A stretch of 41,989 bases of DNA from JAFGJU01 sp964570935 (GTDB lineage: Bacteria > Eisenbacteria > RBG-16-71-46 > JAFGJU01): the NCBI GenBank assembly GCA_964570935.1, contig CAZMZP010000004.1, positions 1 to 41,989 of the forward strand. The letters are read 5' to 3'. Position numbers and translations under genes: made by a program. Shown piece after piece: positions 17,591 to 25,529 of the stretch; the first letter of the stretch is position 1; each line of letters begins with the position of its first letter. Under the pieces are notes generated by a model. That model saw nothing but the letters and a program-made list of their open reading frames with translations, was not told the origin of the DNA and made no database searches.

Positions 17591-17618
17591 TTGACGCGCC
17601 AGACCGGGTTGTGATAAG
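17591..17618 (+). promoter_or_regulatory. Promoter of the tRNA-Ile2/tRNA-Val unit
   Basis: TTGACG (17591-17596) and GATAAG (17613-17618) are 16 bp apart, about 19 nt before the first tRNA base. A second -35-like TTGACT lies at 17579-17584. The stretch between the rpoD stop and here also has an inverted repeat, GGGCCG (17532-17537) with CGGCCC (17551-17556), which may end the rpoD transcript weakly. Confidence 0.6.
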
Positions 17619-17637
17619 TTGACCAGATGCGCACGAT

Positions 17638-17714
17638 GGGCCCATAGCTCAGCTGGTCAGAGCTACCGGCTCATAACCGGTCGGTCCTTGGTTCGAATCC
17701 AAGTGGGCCCACCA
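17638..17714 (+). tRNA. tRNA with CAT anticodon, probably tRNA-Ile2 (reads AUA)
   Basis: A 77-nt cloverleaf. The acceptor GGGCCCA (17638-17644) pairs with TGGGCCC (17704-17710); discriminator A and an encoded CCA follow. The anticodon loop is CTCATAA with anticodon CAT. The anticodon-stem context GGCTCATAACC followed by GGTC in the variable region resembles tRNA-Ile2, whose C34 is converted to lysidine by TilS, more than elongator tRNA-Met. Elongator Met remains possible. Frequent ATA codons in the neighbouring genes fit an Ile2 role. Confidence 0.9.
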
Positions 17715-17718
17715 AAAA

Positions 17719-17794
17719 GGGCGGATAGCTCAGTTGGGAGAGCACCGGCGTCACAAGCCGGGGGCCACAGGTTCAAGCCCTGTTCCGCCCACCA
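17719..17794 (+). tRNA. tRNA-Val(CAC)
   Basis: A 76-nt cloverleaf. The acceptor GGGCGGA pairs with TCCGCCC; discriminator A and an encoded CCA (17792-17794) follow. The anticodon stem CCGGC/GCCGG encloses loop GTCACAA with anticodon CAC, which reads GTG. It begins 4 nt after the preceding tRNA, so the two are certainly cotranscribed. Confidence 0.95.
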
Positions 17795-17846
17795 TGACAA
17801 TAACGAGGTGTTCGACGTCTGAATGAAGAATGTCCTCACAAGATTC

Positions 17847-17864
17847 GGCTCTCACACGAGAGCC
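17847..17864 (+). other. Perfect 7-bp hairpin between tRNA-Val and the terminator
   Basis: GGCTCTC (17847-17853) pairs perfectly with GAGAGCC (17858-17864) around ACAC. It lies in the trailer of the tRNA transcript, just before the terminator hairpin, and could be a processing or stability element. No family is recognised. Confidence 0.5.
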
Positions 17865-17877
17865 CGGTCCCGAGAGA

Positions 17878-17909
17878 GGTGTGCGCTCCCCCGCACGCCT
17901 TTTCTGTTT
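17878..17909 (+). terminator. Intrinsic terminator of the tRNA unit
   Basis: GGTGTGCG (17878-17885) pairs with CGCACGCC (17892-17899), 8 bp including one G-T pair, around CTCCCC. It is followed at once by TTTTCTGTTT. It ends 22 bp before the next gene, so that gene needs its own start or read-through. Confidence 0.85.
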
Positions 17910-17931
17910 ATGGAAGGAGTTGGTCCGTCAG

Positions 17932-18648
17932 ATGACAGACGAGATTGCCGCTCTCGTTCGGCTCAAGGACGTTGACGCCAGAATCGGAAGCCTCAGCACC
18001 CTGATCGAGCTCGTCCCGGAGCAGCTCGCGGAGCTCACAAGGAAGGTCGAGCTGATGCGGGAGGACGCCGGGAAGAAGCGGACGAGGCAGGAAGAGCTGA
18101 AAGTGAAGAGGCGGTCCAAGGAGAAAGAGGTCGAGGACTTCACCGCGAGAATCCACAAGTTCGAGCTGGATCAGTACGCGGTCAACGACAACAAGCAGTA
18201 CCAGGCCCTTCTTCGCGAGATAGCGCTCCTGAAGGAGAAACGCTCGCAGGCGGAGGGCGAGATCATAGAGATAATGGAACAGGAAGAGAGCTCCGTGAAG
18301 GAACTGAAGGAGTTCGAGGGCAAGATAGCGCGTGAGGAAGCCGCGGCGGCCGAGGAGAAACGGCAGCGCGAGGCGGAGCTGGAGCAGGCGAAGCGGGGGC
18401 TGGCGGTCGAGGAAAGCGAGAGGTCGGCGCTTGTGGCGAAGCTGAGCTCTCCGGTGCGCTCGCGGTACGAGAGAGTGTCTGAGGGCAAGGGTGGGATGGC
18501 CGTGACGTCCGTGAGAGACAAGGCGTGCGGCACCTGCCGCACGAACCTGCCACCGCAGACATTGAACGAAATCCGCAAGGGCCTCCAGGTCAGAACGTGC
18601 GAGACTTGCGGGAGACTGCTCGTCTGGACCGAGGAGAGCGGGCAGTGA
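17932..18648 (+). CDS. Coiled-coil protein with C-terminal C4-type zinc ribbon
   Basis: The 238-aa protein resembles the widespread zinc-ribbon family once called DUF164 (CT398/HP0958-like), members of which have been linked to flagellar or RNA-related roles. Residues about 25-180 are a long Glu/Lys/Arg-rich coiled-coil hairpin. The C terminus carries two CxxC pairs (CGTC and CETC) that should hold one zinc ion. ATG 17932 is preceded by AAGGAG (17914-17919) with 12-nt spacing; upstream in-frame extensions would run through the tRNA terminator. The RNase HI gene downstream is a common neighbour of this family. The exact function is unknown. Confidence 0.85.
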   Translation: MTDEIAALVRLKDVDARIGSLSTLIELVPEQLAELTRKVELMREDAGKKRTRQEELKVKRRSKEKEVEDFTARIHKFELDQYAVNDNKQYQALLREIALLKEKRSQAEGEIIEIMEQEESSVKELKEFEGKIAREEAAAAEEKRQREAELEQAKRGLAVEESERSALVAKLSSPVRSRYERVSEGKGGMAVTSVRDKACGTCRTNLPPQTLNEIRKGLQVRTCETCGRLLVWTEESGQ

Positions 18649-18730
18649 CAGCGGCGGGCGCGGCAGACTCCGCATGGAGCGCTGCGCGGTGACCGGCACG
18701 GTCGCGGCCCGCTAGTCAAGGAGCGAACGT

Positions 18731-19219
18731 TTGCAGATTGGCCAGAGACTTTGGCAGGAAGGGCCTCAGAAGGTGTCGATTCTGACGGACGGATGCGCCA
18801 GGGGCAACCCCGGCCCGGCCGGCAGCGGCGTCATCATCCTGGACGCCGACGGCAGGACTATTCTGGAGAAGGCCAGGTACCTGGGAACCGCGACGAACAA
18901 CGTGGCCGAATACACGGCGCTCATAGACGGCCTGCGTGAGGCCGCCGGCATGGGAGCGCGCGAGGTGGCCGTCAGGACAGACAGCGAGCTCGTGGTGAGG
19001 CAGATGAAGGGGGAGTACAAGGTCAAGGACGTGAAGCTGAAGGAGCTTTTCGCGGAGGCACGGAGGTTGGCGCAAGGTTTCGCCGTCGTGGGCTTCACGC
19101 ACGTCCAACGCGAGAACAACAGGGATGCGGACCGGCTGGCCAACAGGGCGGTCGACAGCTTCCTGGGTGTGAAGGACGAGCGAGGGGCGGGCGCCGACAC
19201 TGCTCAGCCATTGAGCTGA
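18731..19219 (+). CDS. rnhA: Ribonuclease HI family protein
   Basis: Predicted to cleave RNA in RNA-DNA hybrids. The 162-aa protein has the RNase H fold motifs: TDGCARGNPGPAGSG with the first catalytic Asp at residue 20, the Glu in EYTALIDGL, the Asp in RTDSELVVRQM, and the final Asp in the ENNRDADRLAN helix. The short N-terminal part and lack of a basic protrusion fit the Sto-RNase HI/YpeP-like subgroup. TTG 18731 is chosen because AAGGAG ends 6 nt upstream. It follows the zinc-ribbon gene by 82 bp. Confidence 0.92.
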   Translation: MQIGQRLWQEGPQKVSILTDGCARGNPGPAGSGVIILDADGRTILEKARYLGTATNNVAEYTALIDGLREAAGMGAREVAVRTDSELVVRQMKGEYKVKDVKLKELFAEARRLAQGFAVVGFTHVQRENNRDADRLANRAVDSFLGVKDERGAGADTAQPLS

Positions 19220-19290
19220 GATTCCTCTCGGCGCGCGGCTTGGCCGGCGGGAGAGGTCGGCACCGGGGAGATTCTCCAGGGAGGCAGGAA

Positions 19291-19779
19291 GTGACATCAC
19301 ACAAGAAAGAGACCACGGGACTGATAGCCGCGTTGGCGTTGGTGTCCTTGGGCGGATGGCTGCTGCATTATCGAATCCATTCGGTCGTGCCGGACGCCGC
19401 GGGCATCAGAGAGGCCGAGAACTTTGTTCCGTTTTCAGTGGGGCTGGTGAGCGTACTGCTGACGCCCGTCCTTCTGTGGTTCCGCAGGACGCTGATACTG
19501 GGTTACCTCCTCAACGGCATGAGCGCGGTCATCGGGATGGTGCTGATGACCTATGTCAGCGTGGAGGGGCTTCAGGCACCTCTCACTTTGGGTAGTGTGT
19601 TCACCCGCACTCTTCTCCCGGACGTGCTGATAGCGTTCGCCAAGCTGTTCATCGGCCAGCGAATACTGCTTACATATCTTCCGTCCGGAATGGGCAGGAT
19701 GTTCACGCCCGGCTGGTGGACTCGCCACATAATCTACATCTCGGTGGTGTTCACGCTGGGCCATCTCATCTGGAGGTGA
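19291..19779 (+). CDS. Polytopic membrane protein of unknown function
   Basis: I do not recognise a family. The 162-aa protein has about five predicted membrane segments, beginning near residues 9-29, 46-66, 69-91, 109-131 and 146-162, with few charged residues between them. GTG 19291 is preceded by GGAGG (19280-19284). A 29-aa membrane peptide begins 2 bp after its stop, so the two are probably translated together. No catalytic motif is visible. Confidence 0.8.
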   Translation: MTSHKKETTGLIAALALVSLGGWLLHYRIHSVVPDAAGIREAENFVPFSVGLVSVLLTPVLLWFRRTLILGYLLNGMSAVIGMVLMTYVSVEGLQAPLTLGSVFTRTLLPDVLIAFAKLFIGQRILLTYLPSGMGRMFTPGWWTRHIIYISVVFTLGHLIWR

Positions 19780-19781
19780 TC

Positions 19782-19871
19782 GTGAGGTATTTCGTCAGGG
19801 GCGGACCCGGCTGGATCATCCTGCACGCTGTCGCCATAGCCTTCTTCCTGTGGCTGGGTCACTTCGTGTAG
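19782..19871 (+). CDS. 29-aa single-span membrane micropeptide
   Basis: GTG 19782 lies 5 nt after GGAGG (19772-19776), which overlaps the end of the preceding membrane-protein gene. The peptide begins with a basic RYFVRGG stretch, followed by one hydrophobic helix (GWIILHAVAIAFFLWLG), and ends HFV before TAG. A start at GTG 19776, overlapping the upstream stop, is also possible. The coupling and clean composition argue for a real small gene, perhaps an accessory subunit of the upstream protein. No homologue is recognised. Confidence 0.6.
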   Translation: MRYFVRGGPGWIILHAVAIAFFLWLGHFV

Positions 19872-19903
19872 CGCATCCGGCGTCGCAATTCACGGCTCGA
19901 CGC

Positions 19904-19932
19904 TTGCCGTAACCCTCTCCGCGTGTTAGAAT
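19904..19932 (+). promoter_or_regulatory. Promoter of rnpB
   Basis: TTGCCG (19904-19909) and TAGAAT (19927-19932) are separated by 17 bp. The predicted start, about 6-7 nt later, coincides with the first base of the RNase P RNA P1 helix at 19938. Confidence 0.8.
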
Positions 19933-19937
19933 CCAAG

Positions 19938-20339
19938 GGCCGGTGGAAGGCAGGTGACCGCTGGCTGGCCGCAGGGTCAGCCGGAGGAAAGTCCGGGCTC
20001 CGTAGGGCAGGGTGCTGGGTAACACCCAGTGGGAGAAATCCCAAGGAAAGTGCCACAGAAAATAGACCGCCCGCGGCGTTAGCCGCGGGTAAGGGTGAAA
20101 CGGCGAGGTAAGAGCTCACCAGTGCTGGCGGCGACGCCGGCAGCTAGGCAAACCCCACCCGGAGCAAGACCGAATAGGAGAGAAGAGGTGGCCCGCCTCG
20201 CATGACTCTCGGGTAGGTTGCTCGAGGCGCGCGGCAACGCGCGTCCCAGATAAATGGTCACCACGGTTCGCGTCCTCGTTCGGCTCTCGAGGCCTCGAGG
20301 AGGCGTCCGACAGAACCCGGCTTACGACTTCCGCCGGCC
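19938..20339 (+). ncRNA. rnpB: RNase P RNA, bacterial class A
   Basis: The catalytic RNA that matures tRNA 5' ends. Conserved signatures occur in order: GAGGAAAGTCCGGGCTCC near 19984, ACAGAAA near 20055, GGTAAGAGCTCACC near 20107, the CCCACCCGGAGCAAGACC block near 20155, the ATAAATGGTCACC block near 20251, and ACAGAACCCGGCTTA near 20310. The ends are defined by the 12-bp P1 helix: GGCCGGTGGAAG (19938-19949) with CTTCCGCCGGCC (20328-20339), one G-T pair. The layout and GGAGCAAG region fit type A. A short T-rich stretch follows, but no clear terminator hairpin. Confidence 0.97.
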
Positions 20340-20393
20340 TGTTTGTTATTGGGGCACTTCGCACCGACTCGAAGGGCACATCTGGAGGTTCGC

Positions 20394-22142
20394 TTGGTCT
20401 ATTCGGGCAGACATTCCGTTAGCGCGGCGGGAGGATTGAGGCCGCGGTGGGTCAGGCCCACCGAGCCGTCCCAGAACACCGTGAACGAGCTCGCCGGCGC
20501 GCTCTGCTCGCCCCGGGCTTTCGCCGCGATTCTGGTGGCCAGGGGAGTAGAAACCCCCGAGAGCGCGGCGCAGTTTCTGAATCCCAGCATTTCCTCTCTC
20601 CACGACCCGTTCCTGCTCCCGGACATGGACAAGGCGGTGGACAGGATCCTGCGCGCCGTGCGCGACCACGAGCGAATGATGGTCTTCGGCGACTACGACG
20701 TGGACGGCATCACGGCGGTGTACCTGCTGACGTCCTATCTCAAGGAGCTGGGAGGAGAAGTTCATCACGTCATCCCTCACAGGCTGCGTGACGGCTACGG
20801 CCTGTCCGAGAAGGGAGTCAGCTGCGCGAAGAAGCTTGGAGCCACTCTCATCGTCACAGTGGACAACGGCATCGGCGCGATAGACGAGGTCGCGCTGGCG
20901 AAGTCGATGGGCATAGACGTCATCGTGGCGGACCATCACGAACCCGGACCCAGGATGCCCGAGGCCAGCGCGGTCATCGACCCGAAGCGGGCCGATTCAA
21001 AGTATCCGTTCGCCGACCTTGCCGGGGTCGGAGTGGCCTACAAATTGGTTCAGGCCCTTCTCGAGAAGGCCGGCGAAGGCGTCTCCAGGGACCTGAATGA
21101 GGACCTGGACGTGGTGGCCCTCGGGACCGTGGCGGACGTGGTTCCTCTCACGGGCGAGAACAGAGTGTTCACCAAGCTGGGGCTTCGAGCTATAGAGTCG
21201 AGCAAGAAGCCGGGTCTCGTGGCGCTGAAAGAGATCTCCGGCCTGAGCAGGCGCCGCATAGAGAGCGAGCACGTGGCGTTCCTCCTCGCGCCGCGCATAA
21301 ACGCGGCCGGCCGTATGGGAGATTCCGACTCGGGGATACGACTGCTGTTCTCCCAGGACACGGACGAGGCAAAGGCAATCGCCGAGGGGCTCGAGGACGA
21401 CAACGCGCGAAGGCGTCAGGTGGATGAGGAGACACTCCACCAGGCGCTCGGAAAGATCGAGAAGACTTACGGAACCGACCTGCCTCCGGGCATCGTGCTG
21501 TGGTCCAGGAAATGGCACCCCGGAGTGCTGGGCATCGTCGCGTCCAGACTGGCCGAGAGATACAGAAGGCCTGCGGTCCTGATCTCGGTCGAGGGTGAGA
21601 GCGCGAGAGGGTCGTGCAGGAGCGTCGAGGGTTTCGACGTGTACGGGGCCCTGTCCAGATGCAAGGGGTTCCTGACCGGGTACGGCGGCCACAGCCACGC
21701 GGCGGGTATCACCCTTAACAAGTCGGACCTGGAGCAGTTCAGGGATGCGTTCATGCCTCTCGTGGACGAGAGCCTGAGGAGCATCGACGTCACCCCGAAA
21801 CTCTACCTGGATTACGAGCTGCACCTGTCGGAGGTCAACGAGAACCTCGCGCAGATGCTGGGGCAGCTCGCCCCGTTCGGCATAGGGAACCCCGAGCCGG
21901 TGTTCCTGACGTCCAACGTACAGGTGTTGGACAGGTCCGTCGTGGGCGGGGGCAGCCATCTGAGGCTCTCCGTTAAGCAGGGCAGTTTCTTCGCCGAGTG
22001 CATTGGTTTCAACCTGGCGCATCTGGAGAAAGAGATAGCTTGTGCGGACGGAGACGTCTCGCTGGCCCACATCCCGTGGCTCAGCACCTGGCAGGGCAGG
22101 ACGAGACTCCAACTGCGGCTCAAGGACGTGAAGGGCCCGTGA
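20394..22142 (+). CDS. recJ: Single-stranded-DNA-specific exonuclease RecJ
   Basis: A 5'-3' ssDNA exonuclease in RecF-pathway recombination and repair. The 582-aa protein has the DHH phosphoesterase motifs: FGDYDVDG at residues 98-105, VDNGIGA, the signature DHH at 180-182, and a DHHA1 domain with GYGGHSHAAG. A C-terminal OB-like domain follows. Start choice: TTG 20394 has GGAGG (20384-20388) 5 nt upstream. TTG 20436 would also give a plausible N terminus (RPRWVRP), but its GGAGG is too close. Only 54 bp separate it from rnpB. Confidence 0.94.
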   Translation: MVYSGRHSVSAAGGLRPRWVRPTEPSQNTVNELAGALCSPRAFAAILVARGVETPESAAQFLNPSISSLHDPFLLPDMDKAVDRILRAVRDHERMMVFGDYDVDGITAVYLLTSYLKELGGEVHHVIPHRLRDGYGLSEKGVSCAKKLGATLIVTVDNGIGAIDEVALAKSMGIDVIVADHHEPGPRMPEASAVIDPKRADSKYPFADLAGVGVAYKLVQALLEKAGEGVSRDLNEDLDVVALGTVADVVPLTGENRVFTKLGLRAIESSKKPGLVALKEISGLSRRRIESEHVAFLLAPRINAAGRMGDSDSGIRLLFSQDTDEAKAIAEGLEDDNARRRQVDEETLHQALGKIEKTYGTDLPPGIVLWSRKWHPGVLGIVASRLAERYRRPAVLISVEGESARGSCRSVEGFDVYGALSRCKGFLTGYGGHSHAAGITLNKSDLEQFRDAFMPLVDESLRSIDVTPKLYLDYELHLSEVNENLAQMLGQLAPFGIGNPEPVFLTSNVQVLDRSVVGGGSHLRLSVKQGSFFAECIGFNLAHLEKEIACADGDVSLAHIPWLSTWQGRTRLQLRLKDVKGP

Positions 22143-22200
22143 CGCGCCCCTCCTGAGCCGCCGCCTCTTTCAGAGCATTGCGCCTCTCCTTCCGCCCCGG

Positions 22201-24426
22201 ATGAATGTGGCAATGAATCAAGCTTCCGAACAGACCGAGCCTCTCCTGACTTCGTTCCTGGAAAAGGTGCGGAAGAGATGCCCGCGCGCGAACCTCGCGA
22301 TCGTCGAGAAAGCGCTCAGGTACTCGGCCGCCGCGCACAGCGGACAGCTGAGGAAGTCCGGAGAGCCGTTCATCACTCACTGCGTCGAGGTGGCCTCCAT
22401 CCAGATCGACATGCTCGAGAGGCGGATGGACACGCTCCTGCTGTGCTCCTCTCTCCTCCACGACGTGATAGAGGACGTGGGGGTCAGCGTCGAAGAGATC
22501 GGCCGCGAGTTCGGCGCCGACGTCGCCAGCCTGGTCAACGGCGTGACCAAGATCAGCGGGATCAAGTTCCGCAGCAAGGAAACCGAACAGGCCGAGTACT
22601 TCCGCAAGATGATCCTGTCAATGGCCGCGGACGTGCGGGTGGTCCTGATAAAGCTGGCGGACCGGCTGCACAACATGCGCACCCTGGGCTCCCTGGACGA
22701 GAAGAGAATCCTGGATACGGCCGAGGAAACCCGGGACATATACGCGCCGCTCGCGCACCGTCTAGGCATCTGGAAGCTCAAGTGGGAGCTGGAGGACCTG
22801 GCGTTCAAGTTCCTCGAGCCGGGCGTATACCGCGAGATCTCGGACAAGGTGGCGCAGGCCAGAGAGGACAGAGAGCGCTACATCCAGGAGCTGGTGGACG
22901 CGGTGTCGAAGAGACTGACGACGGCCGGCATCAAGGCGGAGGTTGAGGGGCGGCCCAAGCATTTCGCCAGCATCTACAGAAAGATGAAGGAGGACAACGT
23001 CCCGTTCGAGCAGATATACGACTTGATCGGAGTCAGGATCGTCACCACGAGCAAGGCGGACTGCTACAGAATCCTGGGCCTGGTGCACGACCTGTACCCG
23101 CCCATGCTCGAGAGGTTCAAGGACTACATAGCCACGCCCAAGAGCAACATGTACCAGTCGCTCCACACGACCGTGTTCGGGCCGGGCGGCGAGCACGTGG
23201 AGTTCCAGATCCGGAGCAGGGAAATGCACAGGACCGCGGAGCTGGGAATTGCGGCTCACTATTCGTACAAGGAAGGCGTGCGGGTCGGGGGAGAGCTTCA
23301 GAAGGTACGCGAGCTGGTCAAGCAGGCCACCGAATGGCAGGAAGCGACCACGGACCCCGTCGAGTTCATGTCCCTGGTGAAGGAGTCGCTGTATCATGAT
23401 GAGGTGTTCGTGTTCACGCCGCGCGGGGACCTGAAGCACCTTCCCAGGGGTTCCACGGCGCTGGACTTCGCCTACGCCGTACACACCGAGGTCGGGGACC
23501 ACTGCGTCTCCGCGAAGGTGAACGGAAGGCTGGTTCCGCTCAGGCACGTGCTCGACAGCGGGGATAAGGTCGAGATAGTCACGTCGCCGTCGGCCAGACC
23601 GAGCGAGGACTGGCTCAAGATCGCCAAGAGCCCCGCGGGGCTCGGGAAGATACGCCACTGGCTGCGGGCGGCCAGGCAGGACGGGAGCGTGGTCCTGGGC
23701 CGCGAGATTCTGGAGAAGGAGCTGAAGAAGCTTCGCAGGAAGATGCCGGCGGACCTGGCCGAGGCCGCAACGCGGGCCGGGTTTCAGTCCGACGAGCAGA
23801 TGCTGGCCGCGATCGGAAGGGGAGACTCCAGCGCCGAGCACGTCGTGTCCAGGCTCTTTCCCAAGCCCCGGTCAGTGCTGCAGCGCGCTCTGCCGTTAGA
23901 CAGACTGAGGGAGCTCACCGAGAGACGCAGGCATTGTGTGCGGATAGAGGGAATATCCAACCTGATGGTGTCGTTCGCGCACTGCTGCGAGCCGATACCG
24001 GGTGACAGTATAACCGGCATCATCACCAGGGGGAGAGGCGTGTCGGTCCACCGCCGGGACTGCCCCAACGCGTTCAACGAGCGCGTGGAGAAGGGCAGGC
24101 GCATCAACGTGGACTGGAACGTGGGCAAGCACACGGTGTTCCTGGTGAACCTGTCCATCACCGCTACGGACAGACACAATCTGCTGATGGAAATTGCGAA
24201 GGCCATCTCGGACACGGACACTGAGATAAGGCAGTCCGACATGACGAGCCTCGGCCGTCGGGTCAAGGGCAAGTTCGTTGTGGAGGTGAAGAACCTGGAC
24301 CACCTGGACATAGTCATGAAGGCGATCTCCGCGGTCAGGGGTGTGGCCAGGGTCGAGCGCGGTCCGTTCCTGGCCGACGCGGGCCCGGACGCCGAGCGGG
24401 GCGGGGGTGGAGGAGGCGGAAGATGA
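22201..24426 (+). CDS. rsh: Bifunctional (p)ppGpp synthetase/hydrolase, RelA/SpoT homologue
   Basis: Makes and degrades the stringent-response alarmone. The 741-aa protein has an N-terminal HD hydrolase domain with an intact LLHDVIED motif (His87-Asp88), so hydrolysis is expected. The synthetase domain follows (YDLIGVRIV, RFKDYIATPKSNMYQSLHTT), then a TGS domain (VFVFTPRGDLKHLPRGSTALDFAY, split by eye), a conserved-Cys region (AHCCEPIPGD), and a C-terminal ACT domain. The protein ends in a Gly-rich tail. ATG 22201 is used; ATG 22213 is an in-frame alternative. Its stop overlaps the next start by 4 bp (ATGA). Confidence 0.96.
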   Translation: MNVAMNQASEQTEPLLTSFLEKVRKRCPRANLAIVEKALRYSAAAHSGQLRKSGEPFITHCVEVASIQIDMLERRMDTLLLCSSLLHDVIEDVGVSVEEIGREFGADVASLVNGVTKISGIKFRSKETEQAEYFRKMILSMAADVRVVLIKLADRLHNMRTLGSLDEKRILDTAEETRDIYAPLAHRLGIWKLKWELEDLAFKFLEPGVYREISDKVAQAREDRERYIQELVDAVSKRLTTAGIKAEVEGRPKHFASIYRKMKEDNVPFEQIYDLIGVRIVTTSKADCYRILGLVHDLYPPMLERFKDYIATPKSNMYQSLHTTVFGPGGEHVEFQIRSREMHRTAELGIAAHYSYKEGVRVGGELQKVRELVKQATEWQEATTDPVEFMSLVKESLYHDEVFVFTPRGDLKHLPRGSTALDFAYAVHTEVGDHCVSAKVNGRLVPLRHVLDSGDKVEIVTSPSARPSEDWLKIAKSPAGLGKIRHWLRAARQDGSVVLGREILEKELKKLRRKMPADLAEAATRAGFQSDEQMLAAIGRGDSSAEHVVSRLFPKPRSVLQRALPLDRLRELTERRRHCVRIEGISNLMVSFAHCCEPIPGDSITGIITRGRGVSVHRRDCPNAFNERVEKGRRINVDWNVGKHTVFLVNLSITATDRHNLLMEIAKAISDTDTEIRQSDMTSLGRRVKGKFVVEVKNLDHLDIVMKAISAVRGVARVERGPFLADAGPDAERGGGGGGGR

Positions 24427-25529
24427 GGGCGGTCGTCCAGAGAGTCGCGGCGGCGTCGGTGAGCGTGGACGGCATGGAGGTCTCGGCCGTGGGCCGCGGG
24501 CTCATGATACTGCTGGCGGTCAAGAGCGGGGACACCGAGCAGGACGCGAGATGGATGGCCGGGAAATGTGCCGAGCTCAGGATATTCGAGGACGACGACG
24601 GGAAGCTGAACAGGTCCGTGCGAGACGTGAGTGGTTCTGCGCTCGTCGTGTCCCAGTTCACGTTGTACGGAGATTGCTCCAAGGGCAGGCGGCCCAGTTT
24701 CAGCTCTGCCGCCGCTCCGGAGCGGGCCAGGGCGGTGTTCGGGGCGTTCTGCGCGCTGCTGGCCGAAACCGGAATAGAAGTGCGGACGGGGGTGTTCAGG
24801 GAGAAGATGCAGGTCAGTCTGGTCAACGACGGACCGGTGACGCTGGTCATCGACAGGGAGCCCCGGGACACAGCAGCGGCGCCGCCAGGCGGCCGGGCCA
24901 CCGGCTCGGGCCTTCTGACGCTGCCCAGGGAGAGGCTGGTGCTCGCGTCGGGTTCTCCGCGCAGGCGCGAGCTTCTGGAGATGATAGGCCTGGACTTCGA
25001 GCTCGTCGTGCCCGACGTGCACGAGGAGTCTCTGCACCAAAACGAACCGTCACGTTTCGTGACTGAGATCGCCCTGGTCAAGGCGCAGTCCGTTTCGTCC
25101 GGGGTGAGGGAGGCGCTCGTGCTGGGGGCGGACACCATAGTCGTGCTGGACGGCAGGATTCTTGGAAAGCCGCGCGACGAATCCGACGCTGCCGAAATGC
25201 TGCGAACACTCAGCGGAAGGACACACGAAGTGTACACGGGGATGGCTCTCGTGGACACTCAGACCGGCATAGCTAAGACGGGCTTCGAGCGGAGCGAGGT
25301 GACGATGAAGATGCTCACGGAAGAGGAGATCGCCCGGTACGTCGCCACCCGCGAGCCCGCGGACAAGGCTGGAAGCTACGGGATTCAGGGTCTGGGCGCC
25401 GTCTTCATACAGCACATTAGGGGATGCTATTTTAACGTTATGGGACTGCCACTTGCGAGGTTTTATCAGATGCTTGAGGAACTGTCGCTGGAGCTCGGGG
25501 CCGGGCGCGGCGGCAAGGAGGTTCCGTGA
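24423..25529 (+). CDS. Fused D-aminoacyl-tRNA deacylase (Dtd) and Maf nucleotide pyrophosphatase
   Basis: A single uninterrupted 368-aa frame joins two quality-control enzymes. Residues 1 to about 146 are Dtd, which clears D-amino acids from tRNA: MRAVVQRV at the start, SQFTLYGD, and the active-site cis-Pro motif NDGPVT with Gly137-Pro138 in the canonical positions. After a linker of about 22 residues, residues from 172 are a Maf/HAM1-like nucleotide pyrophosphatase: LASGSPRRRELL, GADTIVVLDG, KPRDESDA, and GSYGIQGLGA. Maf proteins hydrolyse non-canonical or pyrimidine nucleoside triphosphates and some affect septation. The start overlaps the rsh stop and the stop overlaps mtnA, both by 4 bp, indicating translational coupling. 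No stop or frameshift is seen at the junction. Confidence 0.92.
   Translation: MRAVVQRVAAASVSVDGMEVSAVGRGLMILLAVKSGDTEQDARWMAGKCAELRIFEDDDGKLNRSVRDVSGSALVVSQFTLYGDCSKGRRPSFSSAAAPERARAVFGAFCALLAETGIEVRTGVFREKMQVSLVNDGPVTLVIDREPRDTAAAPPGGRATGSGLLTLPRERLVLASGSPRRRELLEMIGLDFELVVPDVHEESLHQNEPSRFVTEIALVKAQSVSSGVREALVLGADTIVVLDGRILGKPRDESDAAEMLRTLSGRTHEVYTGMALVDTQTGIAKTGFERSEVTMKMLTEEEIARYVATREPADKAGSYGIQGLGAVFIQHIRGCYFNVMGLPLARFYQMLEELSLELGAGRGGKEVP

Noticed and set aside
15559..17634. Long minus-strand open frame opposite rpoD
   Set aside because: It is a mirror frame of a GC-rich, charged-residue-rich gene. Its product is His/Arg/Leu-rich with no family features, and rpoD is certain.
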